Assembly: GCF_002179965.1 (NCBI RefSeq)
Contig: NZ_NGUQ01000035.1
Span: forward strand, 248,001 to 312,000
Reading direction: 5' to 3'
DNA length: 64,000 bases
DNA from: Pandoraea sp. PE-S2T-3
Lineage (GTDB): Bacteria > Pseudomonadota > Gammaproteobacteria > Burkholderiales > Burkholderiaceae
A program made the translations under genes and the position numbers. Positions within the stretch are counted from its first letter, which is position 1. Each line of letters starts with the position of its first letter. Below the pieces are notes generated by a model. That model ran no database searches. It was not told the DNA's origin and saw nothing but the letters and a program-made list of their open reading frames with translations. Shown piece by piece: positions 46,477 to 54,765 of this stretch.

Positions 46477-48081
46477 TTACTTCGCTTCCACGTTGGCAAA
46501 GTATTGACGGCCGAACGGGCTGACCTGATAGCCCGTCACCCCGGCGCGCGTGATCACTGCGGCGTTCGGATGGGCCAGCGGAATCCACAGCGCATCGTCC
46601 TTGATCACCTTCTGTGCGGCCTGATACTTGACCGTACGAGCGGCGATATCGTGCGTGCGCTTGCCATCTGCAATCAGCTTGTCCAGATTGCTGTCGCAAA
46701 AGCGTGCGAAGTTCGTGCCCGACGTCACTGCGGCGCAGCTGAATTGCGGCGTCAGGAAGTTGTCCGGGTCGCCATTGTCGCCCGACCAGCCCATGAACAG
46801 CAGGTCGTGCTCACCCGCCTTGCCGCGACGAATCAACTCACCCCACTCCACCGTGCGAATCTGTGCGCGCACGCCGATCTTCGCCAGATCGGCCTGCAAC
46901 ATCTCGGCGCCCACCTTCGGATTCGGGTTGAGCAGACTGCCGCTCGGACGCGTCCAGATCGTCGTATCGAAGCCGTTCGGGAAGCCGGCATCGGCCAGCA
47001 GCTTCTTCGCCTTCTCGATGCTGTGCGGATAGTCGGCGACGTTCTTCGCATAGCTCCACGTATTCGGCGGATAGACATTCACCGCCGGGGTCGCCGTGCC
47101 TTCGAAGACCTGCTTCACGTAGCTCGGCTTGTCGAACGCCATGTTCAGTGCCTGACGCACACGCTTGTCGTCGAGCGGCTTGTGCTGCGTGTTGATCGCG
47201 ACGAAGGCCGTCATGAACGCCGGCGTTTCCACCACTTTCAGCGCCTTGTCGCTGCGAGCCGCCTGCACATCGAGCGGCTTCGGCGAGAGGGCAATCTGGC
47301 ACTCGCCGACCTTCACCTTCTGCGCACGCACGGCGGCGTCCGGCACGATGGTGTAGATCAACTGGTCGGAAGCCGGCTTGCCCGCGAAGTACGCCTTGTT
47401 GGCATCGAAGCGCACGATCGCGTCTTTCTGATAACTACGGAAAACGAACGGCCCCGTGCCGATCGGGCGGGCATTCAGGTCATCCGTCTTGTTGGTCGCG
47501 ACCAGCTTGTCGGCGTATTCGGCCGAATAGATCGAAGCGAAGCCCATCGACAGCATCGACAGGAACGTGGCGTCGGGTTCCGACAGCGTGAAGCGCACCG
47601 TGTCGGCATCGACCTTCTGCACCGACTTGATGAGCTTGGGCAGCGACAGCGATTGTGCGTGCGGGAAACCCGACGGCGTGAGCTTGTGCCACGGCGCGTC
47701 CGGGTTGAGCATGCGGTCGAACGTGAACACCACGTCGTCGGCGTTGAGCGCACGCGTCGGCTTGAAGTCCGCATTGCTATGGAATGCGACGTTCGGGCGC
47801 AGCGTGAACGTGTAGGTGAGGCCATCAGGGCTCACTTCCCACTTCGTTGCGAGACTCGGCACCACCTTGGCCTGTGCGGCGTCGAATTCGACGAGGCGGT
47901 TGAACACCGTATCGGCCGACGCGTTGGTCGTGGTGAGCGAGTTGTATCGCACCACGTCGAAGCCTTCAGGGCTGGCTTCAGTACAGACCGTGAGGGCTTT
48001 GGCGTGAGCCGCGAGCGGAATCAGCGGCAGGGAAAGAACCGTTAGGACAGCAGCGAGCGTATGACGATAGCGACGGCGCAT
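46477..48081 (-). CDS. Dipeptide/oligopeptide ABC transporter substrate-binding protein
   Basis: 534 residues from ATG 48081 with GGAGAAG upstream. Signal peptide ends LAAHA-KALTVC. The mature protein is a cluster C (SBP_bac_5) binding protein: TEASPEGFDVVRYNSLTTTNASADTVFNRLVEFD, LATKWEVSPDGLTYTFTLRPNVAFH, and LLFMGWSGDNGDPDNFLTPQFSC. It closely resembles DppA (dipeptide and heme-binding). No permease or ATPase gene is adjacent, so it must use components encoded elsewhere. Confidence 0.92.
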   Translation of the reverse strand: MRRRYRHTLAAVLTVLSLPLIPLAAHAKALTVCTEASPEGFDVVRYNSLTTTNASADTVFNRLVEFDAAQAKVVPSLATKWEVSPDGLTYTFTLRPNVAFHSNADFKPTRALNADDVVFTFDRMLNPDAPWHKLTPSGFPHAQSLSLPKLIKSVQKVDADTVRFTLSEPDATFLSMLSMGFASIYSAEYADKLVATNKTDDLNARPIGTGPFVFRSYQKDAIVRFDANKAYFAGKPASDQLIYTIVPDAAVRAQKVKVGECQIALSPKPLDVQAARSDKALKVVETPAFMTAFVAINTQHKPLDDKRVRQALNMAFDKPSYVKQVFEGTATPAVNVYPPNTWSYAKNVADYPHSIEKAKKLLADAGFPNGFDTTIWTRPSGSLLNPNPKVGAEMLQADLAKIGVRAQIRTVEWGELIRRGKAGEHDLLFMGWSGDNGDPDNFLTPQFSCAAVTSGTNFARFCDSNLDKLIADGKRTHDIAARTVKYQAAQKVIKDDALWIPLAHPNAAVITRAGVTGYQVSPFGRQYFANVEAK

Positions 48082-48265
48082 GAGCTTCTTCTCCAGGAAG
48101 TCGATGACGGGATGGCACAACAACGGGGCAGAATAGCGCAAATTCCCGCGGGCTGCCGATGCCGCCCTCGCCCCCGCTACCGCCATCACGTTTCACCACG
48201 CCTGTCATACCCGCCAGACTCACCCGCCACACTCACCGTCAAGAGATGAAGCCGCCGGCTATCGC

Positions 48266-49126
48266 TCAGTTCTGCCAACCAAAGCCACGCATGCGATGCA
48301 CGATCGTGTCGCGTGCGGCCACCACCGTCAGGCGCGAGCCGACGGAAATATCGTAGAGATAGCGCGTGCGCCCCGCGTAGGGCACGCTCACGTAAGGGTG
48401 CGCAAGCAGCGGCACGTTGGCGCCTGACGCGAGCGATTCGCCCTCGCCTGCCAGTCGCGCCAGACACAGTCGGTGGGCAGCGTCGCGCGCCACCGCGAAG
48501 GGGTCTTGCGAAGCCAGCACCTCGCTGTCGTCGGCGATCTCCGCGACCGCGCCGACGGGCGCATGCGCGGCGAGAGCCAGCGGCCCGTGACCGAGGGCGA
48601 CAAACAGCCAGAGGCCTGCATGCGCCATGTCGATCCACACCTTGCCGTGCGGGCTGTCGCATTCGAAGGAGGAAACCCCGGGCGTCGCCGCGGGGACTGG
48701 GGCGGCGGCGGGCGTGCAGCGAAACCAGCGGCCGAAGATCCAGCGCAGCGCGATACGTTCCGACATGAAGCGGTGGCGCATTTGGGTACGCGGCAGACGG
48801 CGGGCCAGCGCATGCTCGGCGGGCGAGAGCCATGTCGCGCCGTCGTCCGGCCCGCCGACGGCGGCCCCGGTGGCACCGAACGGGCGGCCGGCCAGTAAAA
48901 AGCGCCAGAGCCAGAGTTCGTCGCCTTCACATTGCGGCGATTGCCTATTGGCGGGGCCGACTTCCCCGTCGATTGCGTCGCTACTGGCAAGCGCCCGGTG
49001 GCGGGCGCCGCCGGACACCTTGCGCGCGCCTTGCCCGAACTCACCAAGCGGCACGTAGGTCAACGCGGGAGATGGAATCGACAACACGCGAGGCGTGAGA
49101 TCGACGGTACGTTTCAACATGAGCAT
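48266..49126 (-). CDS. Divergent 4'-phosphopantetheinyl-transferase-like protein under a Fur box
   Basis: 286 residues from ATG 49126 with GGAGG 6 bp upstream. Between about 75 and 190 it has the PPTase pattern: LWLWRFLLAGRPF, LSPAEHALARRLPRTQMRHRFMSERIALRWIFGRWF, then GKVWIDMAHAGLWLFVALGHGPL as the counterpart of the NISHS..VAVA core. The Mg-binding DxE and the WTxKEAxLKA motif of active enzymes are not recognisable in the C-terminal half, so it may be inactive or do something else. A 17/19 Fur box (49214-49232) lies 88 bp upstream, so it is probably iron-regulated and linked to siderophore synthesis elsewhere in the genome. Confidence 0.6.
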   Translation of the reverse strand: MLMLKRTVDLTPRVLSIPSPALTYVPLGEFGQGARKVSGGARHRALASSDAIDGEVGPANRQSPQCEGDELWLWRFLLAGRPFGATGAAVGGPDDGATWLSPAEHALARRLPRTQMRHRFMSERIALRWIFGRWFRCTPAAAPVPAATPGVSSFECDSPHGKVWIDMAHAGLWLFVALGHGPLALAAHAPVGAVAEIADDSEVLASQDPFAVARDAAHRLCLARLAGEGESLASGANVPLLAHPYVSVPYAGRTRYLYDISVGSRLTVVAARDTIVHRMRGFGWQN

Positions 49127-49213
49127 TTGCGACCTCCACGGGCGAGGTCTCCGATGACGGCCAGCGCGGCTTCATGTCATCGTCGGCCATTCATTAGGTT
49201 GATTCCGATAATT

Positions 49214-49232
49214 GTTAATGAGAATCATTATC
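49214..49232. promoter_or_regulatory. Fur box
   Basis: GTTAATGAGAATCATTATC matches the 19-bp Fur consensus GATAATGATAATCATTATC at 17 positions. The only gene it can serve is the PPTase-like gene on the minus strand; the IclR gene on the other side ends here. Confidence 0.85.
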
Positions 49233-49402
49233 AAATGATAGCACGTGCGTCCACGCGATGCAGGTCACAAAACCCTCAAAAACAATAGGAAACGCCCTAG
49301 ATAGACGTCATGCCCCGATGGGGGCATGCGGTGCTGGGATGGCGGGAACTGGGGCGACAGCGCCGAGGGGACGATGCCCCCGGGCCGCTTAAACGCTGGC
49401 GA

Positions 49403-50296
49403 TCAGGCGCTGGCAGGCAGCGGTGGCCGGTAGCCGAGCGCGTGACTGGCGGCGAGTGCTTCGCGGCGAACCGCTTCCCCGATGGGGCTATCGAGGCGTG
49501 GGTCGAAGCCGCCGGTGGCGCCCAGAGCCGTGATCACGCCCACGAGGCGGCCGTCGTAATTGAACACGGGCGCAGCCAGCGCGCTGATACCGGTCAGGTT
49601 CGTATCGCGAACACTGGCCCCTTGCGCCGTACGCACCGATTGGCGAAGCGTGCCGATCGGATCAACCGGATCGAGTTGGGCGCGATGTTCCGGCGTCGCG
49701 TTGGCGAGTTCGGCCTCGGCCATCGCCAGCACTTGGGGATCGTCCAGCAGACCGAGGAACACGCGGCCGGCGGCCGACCAGAGGACCGACATCACCGAGC
49801 CGATGCGCACGTTGATCGTCACCGGCAGCCCGGGTTCTTCAAAGCGCACGATCGTCGGGCCTTTATTCCCCATCACCGCGATGAAGCACGTGACTTCGAA
49901 CGACTCGCGCAGCCGGACTAGTGCTGGCTCTGCGGCACGCACCGGATCGGCCTGCCGCATCGCGGCCACACCGATCAGCATCGCTTCGAGGCCCAGATGG
50001 TAATGCTGAGAATCCGTGTCCTGCGCGACGAGCCCCTCTTCCACCAGACTCATCAGATACCGGTGCACCTTCGCCGGACTTTGCTGGACGTACTGCGCCA
50101 GCACCGTGAGGCTCGCGCGTCCGCCCAGTCTGGCGAGGCCCTTGAGCACCACCATGCCGGTCTCGGCGGATTGCACGCGCTGGCGCCGGCCGCGCTCGCG
50201 CGGAGCATCGCTGTCGGCGCCCGCAGCACCGGAAGCAGCGGAAAGCGTGGCCGCGCTACGCGGTCGGCCGGCGGTGGGTCGTTTGTTTGTTGTCAT
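49403..50296 (-). CDS. IclR-family transcriptional regulator
   Basis: 297 residues from ATG 50296 (MTTNKRPTAGRPRS); an upstream ATG at 50338 is possible and neither has a strong ribosome-binding site. A basic Ala-rich N-terminus (about 45 residues) precedes the IclR winged helix (GMVVLKGLARLGGRASLTVLAQYVQQSPAKVHRYLMSLVEEGLV) and the effector domain (FEVTCFIAVMGNKGPTIVRFEEPG, ISALAAPVFNYDGRLVGVITALG). It is divergent from the P450 gene at 50653, its likely target. Confidence 0.9.
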   Translation of the reverse strand: MTTNKRPTAGRPRSAATLSAASGAAGADSDAPRERGRRQRVQSAETGMVVLKGLARLGGRASLTVLAQYVQQSPAKVHRYLMSLVEEGLVAQDTDSQHYHLGLEAMLIGVAAMRQADPVRAAEPALVRLRESFEVTCFIAVMGNKGPTIVRFEEPGLPVTINVRIGSVMSVLWSAAGRVFLGLLDDPQVLAMAEAELANATPEHRAQLDPVDPIGTLRQSVRTAQGASVRDTNLTGISALAAPVFNYDGRLVGVITALGATGGFDPRLDSPIGEAVRREALAASHALGYRPPLPASA

Positions 50297-50652
50297 CGGC
50301 GAGATTTTATGACGCAATGCCGCGTCGTCCGACGTCATGAGACGTAGAGGTTAACCCCAGTCCACTTATTTACGCAATGCGTATTATATTTACGCTTAAT
50401 AGATTTACAGAATGCGAACGTCCGTCTGCCGACGAAAAGGTGACGTAAGAGAACGTATCGCATCGAGCTGAGGAGACGTCCCCGCCTTGCGCGCGTGCCG
50501 TAGGTAACCGCGATGACGATGATGGCTGAGCCGTGTGTCATGTGTCATGCGCTGGGCCGAACCGGCGACGCTCCTCTACACTTGTTTGATTGCGTGTGAC
50601 GTCGCAGGCCGTAAGTTGGCGACGCCGCACTGGACCCAGAGAGCGTGACCGG
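50297..50652. other. Divergent regulatory region with repeated half-sites
   Basis: AT-rich and gene-free. TTTACGCAATGCG (50369-50381) is echoed by TTTACGCTTAAT (50389) and TTTACAGAATGCG (50404-50416), and ACGCAATGCGT is an inverted repeat. These are plausible IclR operators for the P450 promoter. Confidence 0.55.
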
Positions 50653-53046
50653 ATGAGCCAAAGCACTTCCCCCAATACCGAAGCTAACGAAGCTAACGCA
50701 GCCGAAGCCGCGCGCGCCGCTGGCTGCCCGTTCCATCAGGCACCGGCGGCCTCGCCTGCTGCCACCGTCGCACCGAACGGCTGCCCCATCAGTGCCCGCG
50801 CCGCCGAGTTCGATCCGTTCGAAGACGGCTATCAGCAAGACCCGCCCGAGTACGTGCGCTGGGCGCGCGATCAGGAGCCGGTGTTCTACAGCCCCAAGCT
50901 CGGCTACTGGGTGGTCACGCGCTACGACGACATCAAGGCCATCTTCCGCGACAACCTGACCTTCAGCCCGTCGATTGCGCTTGAGAAGATCACGCCGACC
51001 GGCCCCGAAGCCAACGCCGTGCTCGCGTCGTACGGCTTCGCGCTCAACCGCACCCTCGTGAATGAAGACGAGCCCGCACACATGCCGCGCCGTCGCGTGC
51101 TGATGGAGCCGTTCACGCCGGAGCATCTCAAGCATCACGAACCGCTCGTGCGCCAACTGGCCCGCGAGTATGTCGATCGCTTCATCGACGATGGCCGTGC
51201 CGACCTCGTCGACCAGATGCTGTGGGAAGTGCCGCTGACCGTCGCCCTGCACTTTCTCGGCGTGCCCGAAGAAGACATGGACAAGCTGCGCGAGTATTCC
51301 ATCGCGCACACCGTCAACACGTGGGGACGTCCGAAGCCCGAAGAACAGGTGGCCGTCGCACACGCCGTCGGTAATTTCTGGCAACTGGCGGGCAAGATTC
51401 TCGACAAGATGCGCCAGCAGCCGGACGGCCCGGGCTGGATGCAATACGGAATTCGCAAGCAGAAGGATTACCCCGAAGTCGTCACCGACTCCTACCTGCA
51501 TTCCATGATGATGGCGGGCATCGTCGCCGCGCACGAGACCACGGCCAACGCCACCGCCAACGCGATGAAGCTGCTGTTGCAGCATCCGGACGTCTGGCGC
51601 GAAATCTGCGAAGACCCGTCGCTGATTCCCAATGCGGTGGAAGAATGCCTGCGCCACAACGGCTCCGTGGCCGCGTGGCGACGGCTTGCCACGAAGGACG
51701 TCACCATCGGCGGCATCGACATCGCGGCGGGTTCGAAGCTGCTTATCGTCACGTCGTCGGCCAATCACGACGAAGGCCACTTCGCCGACGCCGACTTGTT
51801 CGACATTCGCCGCGAGAACGCGAGCGATCAGCTCACCTTCGGCTACGGTTCGCACCAGTGCATGGGCAAGAACCTTGCGCGTATGGAAATGCAGATCTTC
51901 CTCGAAGAGTTCACGCGCCGTCTGCCGCATATGAAGCTGTCTGAACAGCAGTTCTCGTATGTGCCGAACACATCGTTCCGTGGCCCCGAGCACGTGTGGG
52001 TCGAGTGGAATCCGGCGATGAACCCGGAACGCACCGACCCGTCGGTGCTGACGAACCACTCGCCGGTGCGCATTGGCGAGCCGTCGGGTCATAGCGTGAC
52101 GCGTCCGGTCGTGGTCGAGTCCGTGACGCCCGTTGCCGAAGGCATCGTGAAGCTGCGTCTGGTTGCCCCCGATGGGCGTGCCATGCCACGCTGGGCCCCG
52201 GGGTCGCACATCGATATCGAGTGCGGCGACACGGGCCTGTCGCGTCAATACTCGCTGTGCGGTGACCCGGCAGACGCGGGTGCGTTCGAGATCGCCGTGC
52301 TGCACGAGCCGGAAGGCCGGGGCGGTTCGAACTGGGTGCACACCCGGTTGCAAACCGGCGACCGCCTGCGCCTTCGCGGTCCGCGCAATCACTTCCGTCT
52401 GGATGAAACGACGCCACGCGCCATCTTTGTCGCCGGGGGCATCGGCGTGACGCCGATCGCTGCGATGGCACGTCGTGCGAAGGCGCTGGGCATCGATTAC
52501 GAGATTCACTACAGCGGCCGCAGCCGCCGCACCATGGCGCTCATCGACGAGCTTCAGGCTCAGCACGGCGAACGTCTGCATCTGTGGGTCAAGGACGAAG
52601 GCCAGCGCGCCGATTACGCGAATTTGCTTGCGGCACCGCGCGCCGACACGCAGGTCTATGCCTGTGGCCCGGTGCGCATGCTCGACGGTCTGGCCGAGTG
52701 CTGCGCGCATTGGCCGGAAGACACCCTGCGCGTCGAACACTTCCAGTCGCAACTGGGCACGCTCGATCCGGAGAAGGAACACGCGTTCGAAGTCACGCTG
52801 AAGGATTCGGGCATTACGGTGATGGTGCCGGCCGATCAGACGCTGCTGACTGCACTGCGTGCCGCCAACATCGACGTGCAGAGTGACTGCGAAGAAGGCT
52901 TGTGCGGTTCGTGCGAAGTGCAGGTGCTTGAGGGTAATGTCGACCACCGCGACGTGGTGCTCACCCGCGCAGAGCGCGATGCGAACACGAAGATGATGTC
53001 GTGCTGCTCGCGCGCCTGCGGGAAGAAGCTGGTGCTGGCGCTGTAA
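50653..53046 (+). CDS. Self-sufficient cytochrome P450 fused to phthalate-type reductase (CYP116B-like)
   Basis: 797 residues from ATG 50653. P450 domain (about 1-455): I-helix AHETT (293-297), ExxR at 331-334, and heme loop FGYGSHQCMG with Cys403 as the axial ligand. A linker leads to an FMN/NAD(P)H reductase of the phthalate dioxygenase type (about 480-700; FMN site RQYS at 531-534, nucleotide loop GGIG from 595). The C-terminus is a plant-type 2Fe-2S ferredoxin (about 711-797; C746, C751, C754, C784). One chain therefore carries the whole electron path from NADPH to heme, as in CYP116B2 (P450RhF, 773 residues). The natural substrate is unknown. Divergent from an IclR regulator. Confidence 0.93.
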   Translation: MSQSTSPNTEANEANAAEAARAAGCPFHQAPAASPAATVAPNGCPISARAAEFDPFEDGYQQDPPEYVRWARDQEPVFYSPKLGYWVVTRYDDIKAIFRDNLTFSPSIALEKITPTGPEANAVLASYGFALNRTLVNEDEPAHMPRRRVLMEPFTPEHLKHHEPLVRQLAREYVDRFIDDGRADLVDQMLWEVPLTVALHFLGVPEEDMDKLREYSIAHTVNTWGRPKPEEQVAVAHAVGNFWQLAGKILDKMRQQPDGPGWMQYGIRKQKDYPEVVTDSYLHSMMMAGIVAAHETTANATANAMKLLLQHPDVWREICEDPSLIPNAVEECLRHNGSVAAWRRLATKDVTIGGIDIAAGSKLLIVTSSANHDEGHFADADLFDIRRENASDQLTFGYGSHQCMGKNLARMEMQIFLEEFTRRLPHMKLSEQQFSYVPNTSFRGPEHVWVEWNPAMNPERTDPSVLTNHSPVRIGEPSGHSVTRPVVVESVTPVAEGIVKLRLVAPDGRAMPRWAPGSHIDIECGDTGLSRQYSLCGDPADAGAFEIAVLHEPEGRGGSNWVHTRLQTGDRLRLRGPRNHFRLDETTPRAIFVAGGIGVTPIAAMARRAKALGIDYEIHYSGRSRRTMALIDELQAQHGERLHLWVKDEGQRADYANLLAAPRADTQVYACGPVRMLDGLAECCAHWPEDTLRVEHFQSQLGTLDPEKEHAFEVTLKDSGITVMVPADQTLLTALRAANIDVQSDCEEGLCGSCEVQVLEGNVDHRDVVLTRAERDANTKMMSCCSRACGKKLVLAL

Positions 53047-53081
53047 TAGAGACGGCGCAGGTCTCGGGCACGCCCAGCGGT

Positions 53082-53534
53082 TTATTGCTGGGCGCGCTGC
53101 GACATCGGCACTGGAACTGGGGAGGGGGCCGGGGCCGGGCCCGAGGTCAACGCCGGGACCGGGGCGGGCGCCAGACTCTCCGTTTGCGCCTTGGCGCCCG
53201 GCTTCGGCAAGTAGCGGCGCACCGTCGAGGCAATGATCCAGACGCCCAGCAACAAACCGATCACCGTGAAAAAGCTTGCGCCGCGTATCAGGTTGACCGC
53301 GCACTCAACGGCATCCAGTCGACAGACCCTGCCCGGCGAGACCAGCAGCACCAGAAAGAGCGGCAACGCCACCAGCAACACCATACAGATTCGCACCCAG
53401 AAATCAGCACGCTCGCGGGTACCGCACAGATCCGTGAGCACTCTGCCAAGCACCGGGCCAAGGTATCGGGTCACCAACAACCCGCTGGTCATGGGAATCA
53501 CCAAAGACAAGGCGAAGAAAAGCATCGATTGCAT
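53082..53534 (-). CDS. Hypothetical membrane protein under the GbsR-type operator
   Basis: 150 residues with AGGAGG 7 bp before the ATG. Three to four transmembrane helices (about 3-25, 45-68 and 80-105) are followed by a Pro/Ala-rich cytosolic tail (PAPVPALTSGPAPAPSPVPVP). I do not recognise the family. An inverted repeat at 53553-53572, also found beside the GbsR gene, lies 19 bp upstream of its start codon, so it is probably regulated by that protein. It is convergent with the P450 gene. Confidence 0.7.
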   Translation of the reverse strand: MQSMLFFALSLVIPMTSGLLVTRYLGPVLGRVLTDLCGTRERADFWVRICMVLLVALPLFLVLLVSPGRVCRLDAVECAVNLIRGASFFTVIGLLLGVWIIASTVRRYLPKPGAKAQTESLAPAPVPALTSGPAPAPSPVPVPMSQRAQQ

Positions 53535-53552
53535 TTCACACCTCCTACAGTA

Positions 53553-53572
53553 ATTTCTGTATAAACAGAAAT
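53553..53572. promoter_or_regulatory. GbsR-type operator (copy 1)
   Basis: ATTTCTGT and ACAGAAAT flank a 4-bp centre (ATAA): a perfect inverted repeat 19 bp upstream of the membrane-protein start codon. The same sequence recurs at 54191-54216. Confidence 0.75.
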
Positions 53573-53637
53573 ATTGAAGTAAAAAAATGCGGACGACCCT
53601 CTGATGTTTCGCCCGCCGGTCTACCTGCCTCTCTGCT

Positions 53638-54168
53638 TTACGACTTCTTGCGCCGCACCGTGCGGCTGATCTTCGCGCCCACGCCCAGTGTCTTCATCAG
53701 TGTCTCGGGCTTGAGCCGCAGCATCTCGTCCGACCACGTCGTGAGTGTTTCGAGAAAGTCCAGCGTATCGCGCATGCGCTGCTCGGTTTCGCGGCTTTCT
53801 GCCGACATCTCGGGGCTCATCAGCGTGTCGCGCAACATCGTCAACGTGGGATCGATTTCACGCTGGCGCCGCCCTTCCACGATCAGTTTGAACAACTCCC
53901 AGATGTCGGTCGACGTCTCGAAATGCTCCCGGCGATCTCCCAGCACGTGCACCGTGCGCACGAGCCGCCACGACTGAAGCTCCTTGATACTCGTGCTCAC
54001 GTTGGAGCGCGCCACCTGAAGCGTGTCGGTAATTTCGTCCGCAGGGACGGGCCGTCCGGCCAGATAAAGCAGCGCATGAATCTGCGCCACAGTCCGGTTG
54101 ACGCCCCAGCGCGAACCCATCTCGCCCCAGTGCAGAATGAATCGTTCAGTGATCGGTGTGAGTTCCAT
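53638..54168 (-). CDS. GbsR/MarR-family transcriptional regulator
   Basis: 176 residues from ATG 54168; an in-frame ATG at 54186 adds six residues but leaves only 5 bp to the operator. The family pattern MELTPITERFILHWGEMGSRWGVNRTVAQIHALLYLAGRPVPADEITDTLQVARSNVSTSIKELQSWRLVRTV contains the winged helix-turn-helix (residues about 40-75). GbsR-type regulators respond to choline or related ligands in some species. A perfect operator lies at 54191-54216 immediately upstream, so autoregulation is likely. Confidence 0.9.
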   Translation of the reverse strand: MELTPITERFILHWGEMGSRWGVNRTVAQIHALLYLAGRPVPADEITDTLQVARSNVSTSIKELQSWRLVRTVHVLGDRREHFETSTDIWELFKLIVEGRRQREIDPTLTMLRDTLMSPEMSAESRETEQRMRDTLDFLETLTTWSDEMLRLKPETLMKTLGVGAKISRTVRRKKS

Positions 54169-54190
54169 GGACTCAAATCTAGACATTACG

Positions 54191-54216
54191 GAAATTTCTG
54201 TCAAGACAGAAATTTC
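54191..54216. promoter_or_regulatory. GbsR-type operator (copy 2, extended)
   Basis: GAAATTTCTGT (54191-54201) and ACAGAAATTTC (54206-54216) are perfectly complementary around CAAG. It lies between the divergent GbsR and DUF393 genes, and a further half-site (GACAGAAA) is at about 54255. Confidence 0.8.
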
Positions 54217-54285
54217 ATCTTGACGACGGCGTCGTTGCGGCCTAATTTCGTTAATGACAGAAACAAATGAAATCGGAGGTTTGCG

Positions 54286-54717
54286 ATGGGCGCTACGGCA
54301 CTGACGGTGTACTTCGACGGCAATTGTCCAATCTGCGTGAGGGAAATCGGACAACTGCGCGCCAGAGATCGGGCAAAGAGATTGGCGTTCGTGGATATTT
54401 CCGCGCCGGCGTTCGACCCCGCACCACTCGGCGTGAGTCTCTCCGCACTCAATGCGCAGATGCATGCGTGGGACGCCGAGGGGGCGTGTCTGATCGGCAT
54501 CGATGCCATCTTCGCCGCCTACACGCTGACCGGACGCGGCTGGCTGGTGGCACCGTTGCGGGTTCCTGCGCTGCGGTCTGCGGCGCGCGTGCTCTACCGC
54601 CTGTTTGCGCGCAACCGCCTTCGCGTCTCCCGGTGGCTTGGGGTACGCGCCGCGCCCGATTGCGTGGATGGCACCTGTGCTACCAAGGTCTATGGCGATC
54701 CGCGCCGTAAGCCCTAG
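54286..54717 (+). CDS. DUF393 (DCC) thiol-disulfide oxidoreductase-like protein
   Basis: 143 residues with GGAGG 7 bp upstream. The N-terminal motif YFDGNCPICVREIG (D11, G12, C14, C17) is the DCC signature of the thioredoxin-like DUF393 family. The C-terminal half is basic with LYRLFARNRLRVSRWLG. The family is thought to act in thiol-disulfide exchange, but no substrate is known. It is divergent from the GbsR gene with an operator in between. Confidence 0.88.
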   Translation: MGATALTVYFDGNCPICVREIGQLRARDRAKRLAFVDISAPAFDPAPLGVSLSALNAQMHAWDAEGACLIGIDAIFAAYTLTGRGWLVAPLRVPALRSAARVLYRLFARNRLRVSRWLGVRAAPDCVDGTCATKVYGDPRRKP

Positions 54718-54765
54718 GCCGTAAGCCGCCAGCGGCGGCGGCTTGATGTCGCGATCAACGCACCG

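Noticed and set aside
50545-53304. 919-codon minus-strand frame opposite the P450
   Set aside because: Arg/His-rich shadow of a GC-rich gene; all conserved motifs are on the plus strand.
54723-54744. Hairpin AAGCCGCC/GGCGGCTT between DUF393 and the Bcr/CflA gene
   Set aside because: No T-run and low spacing; too weak to call a terminator.
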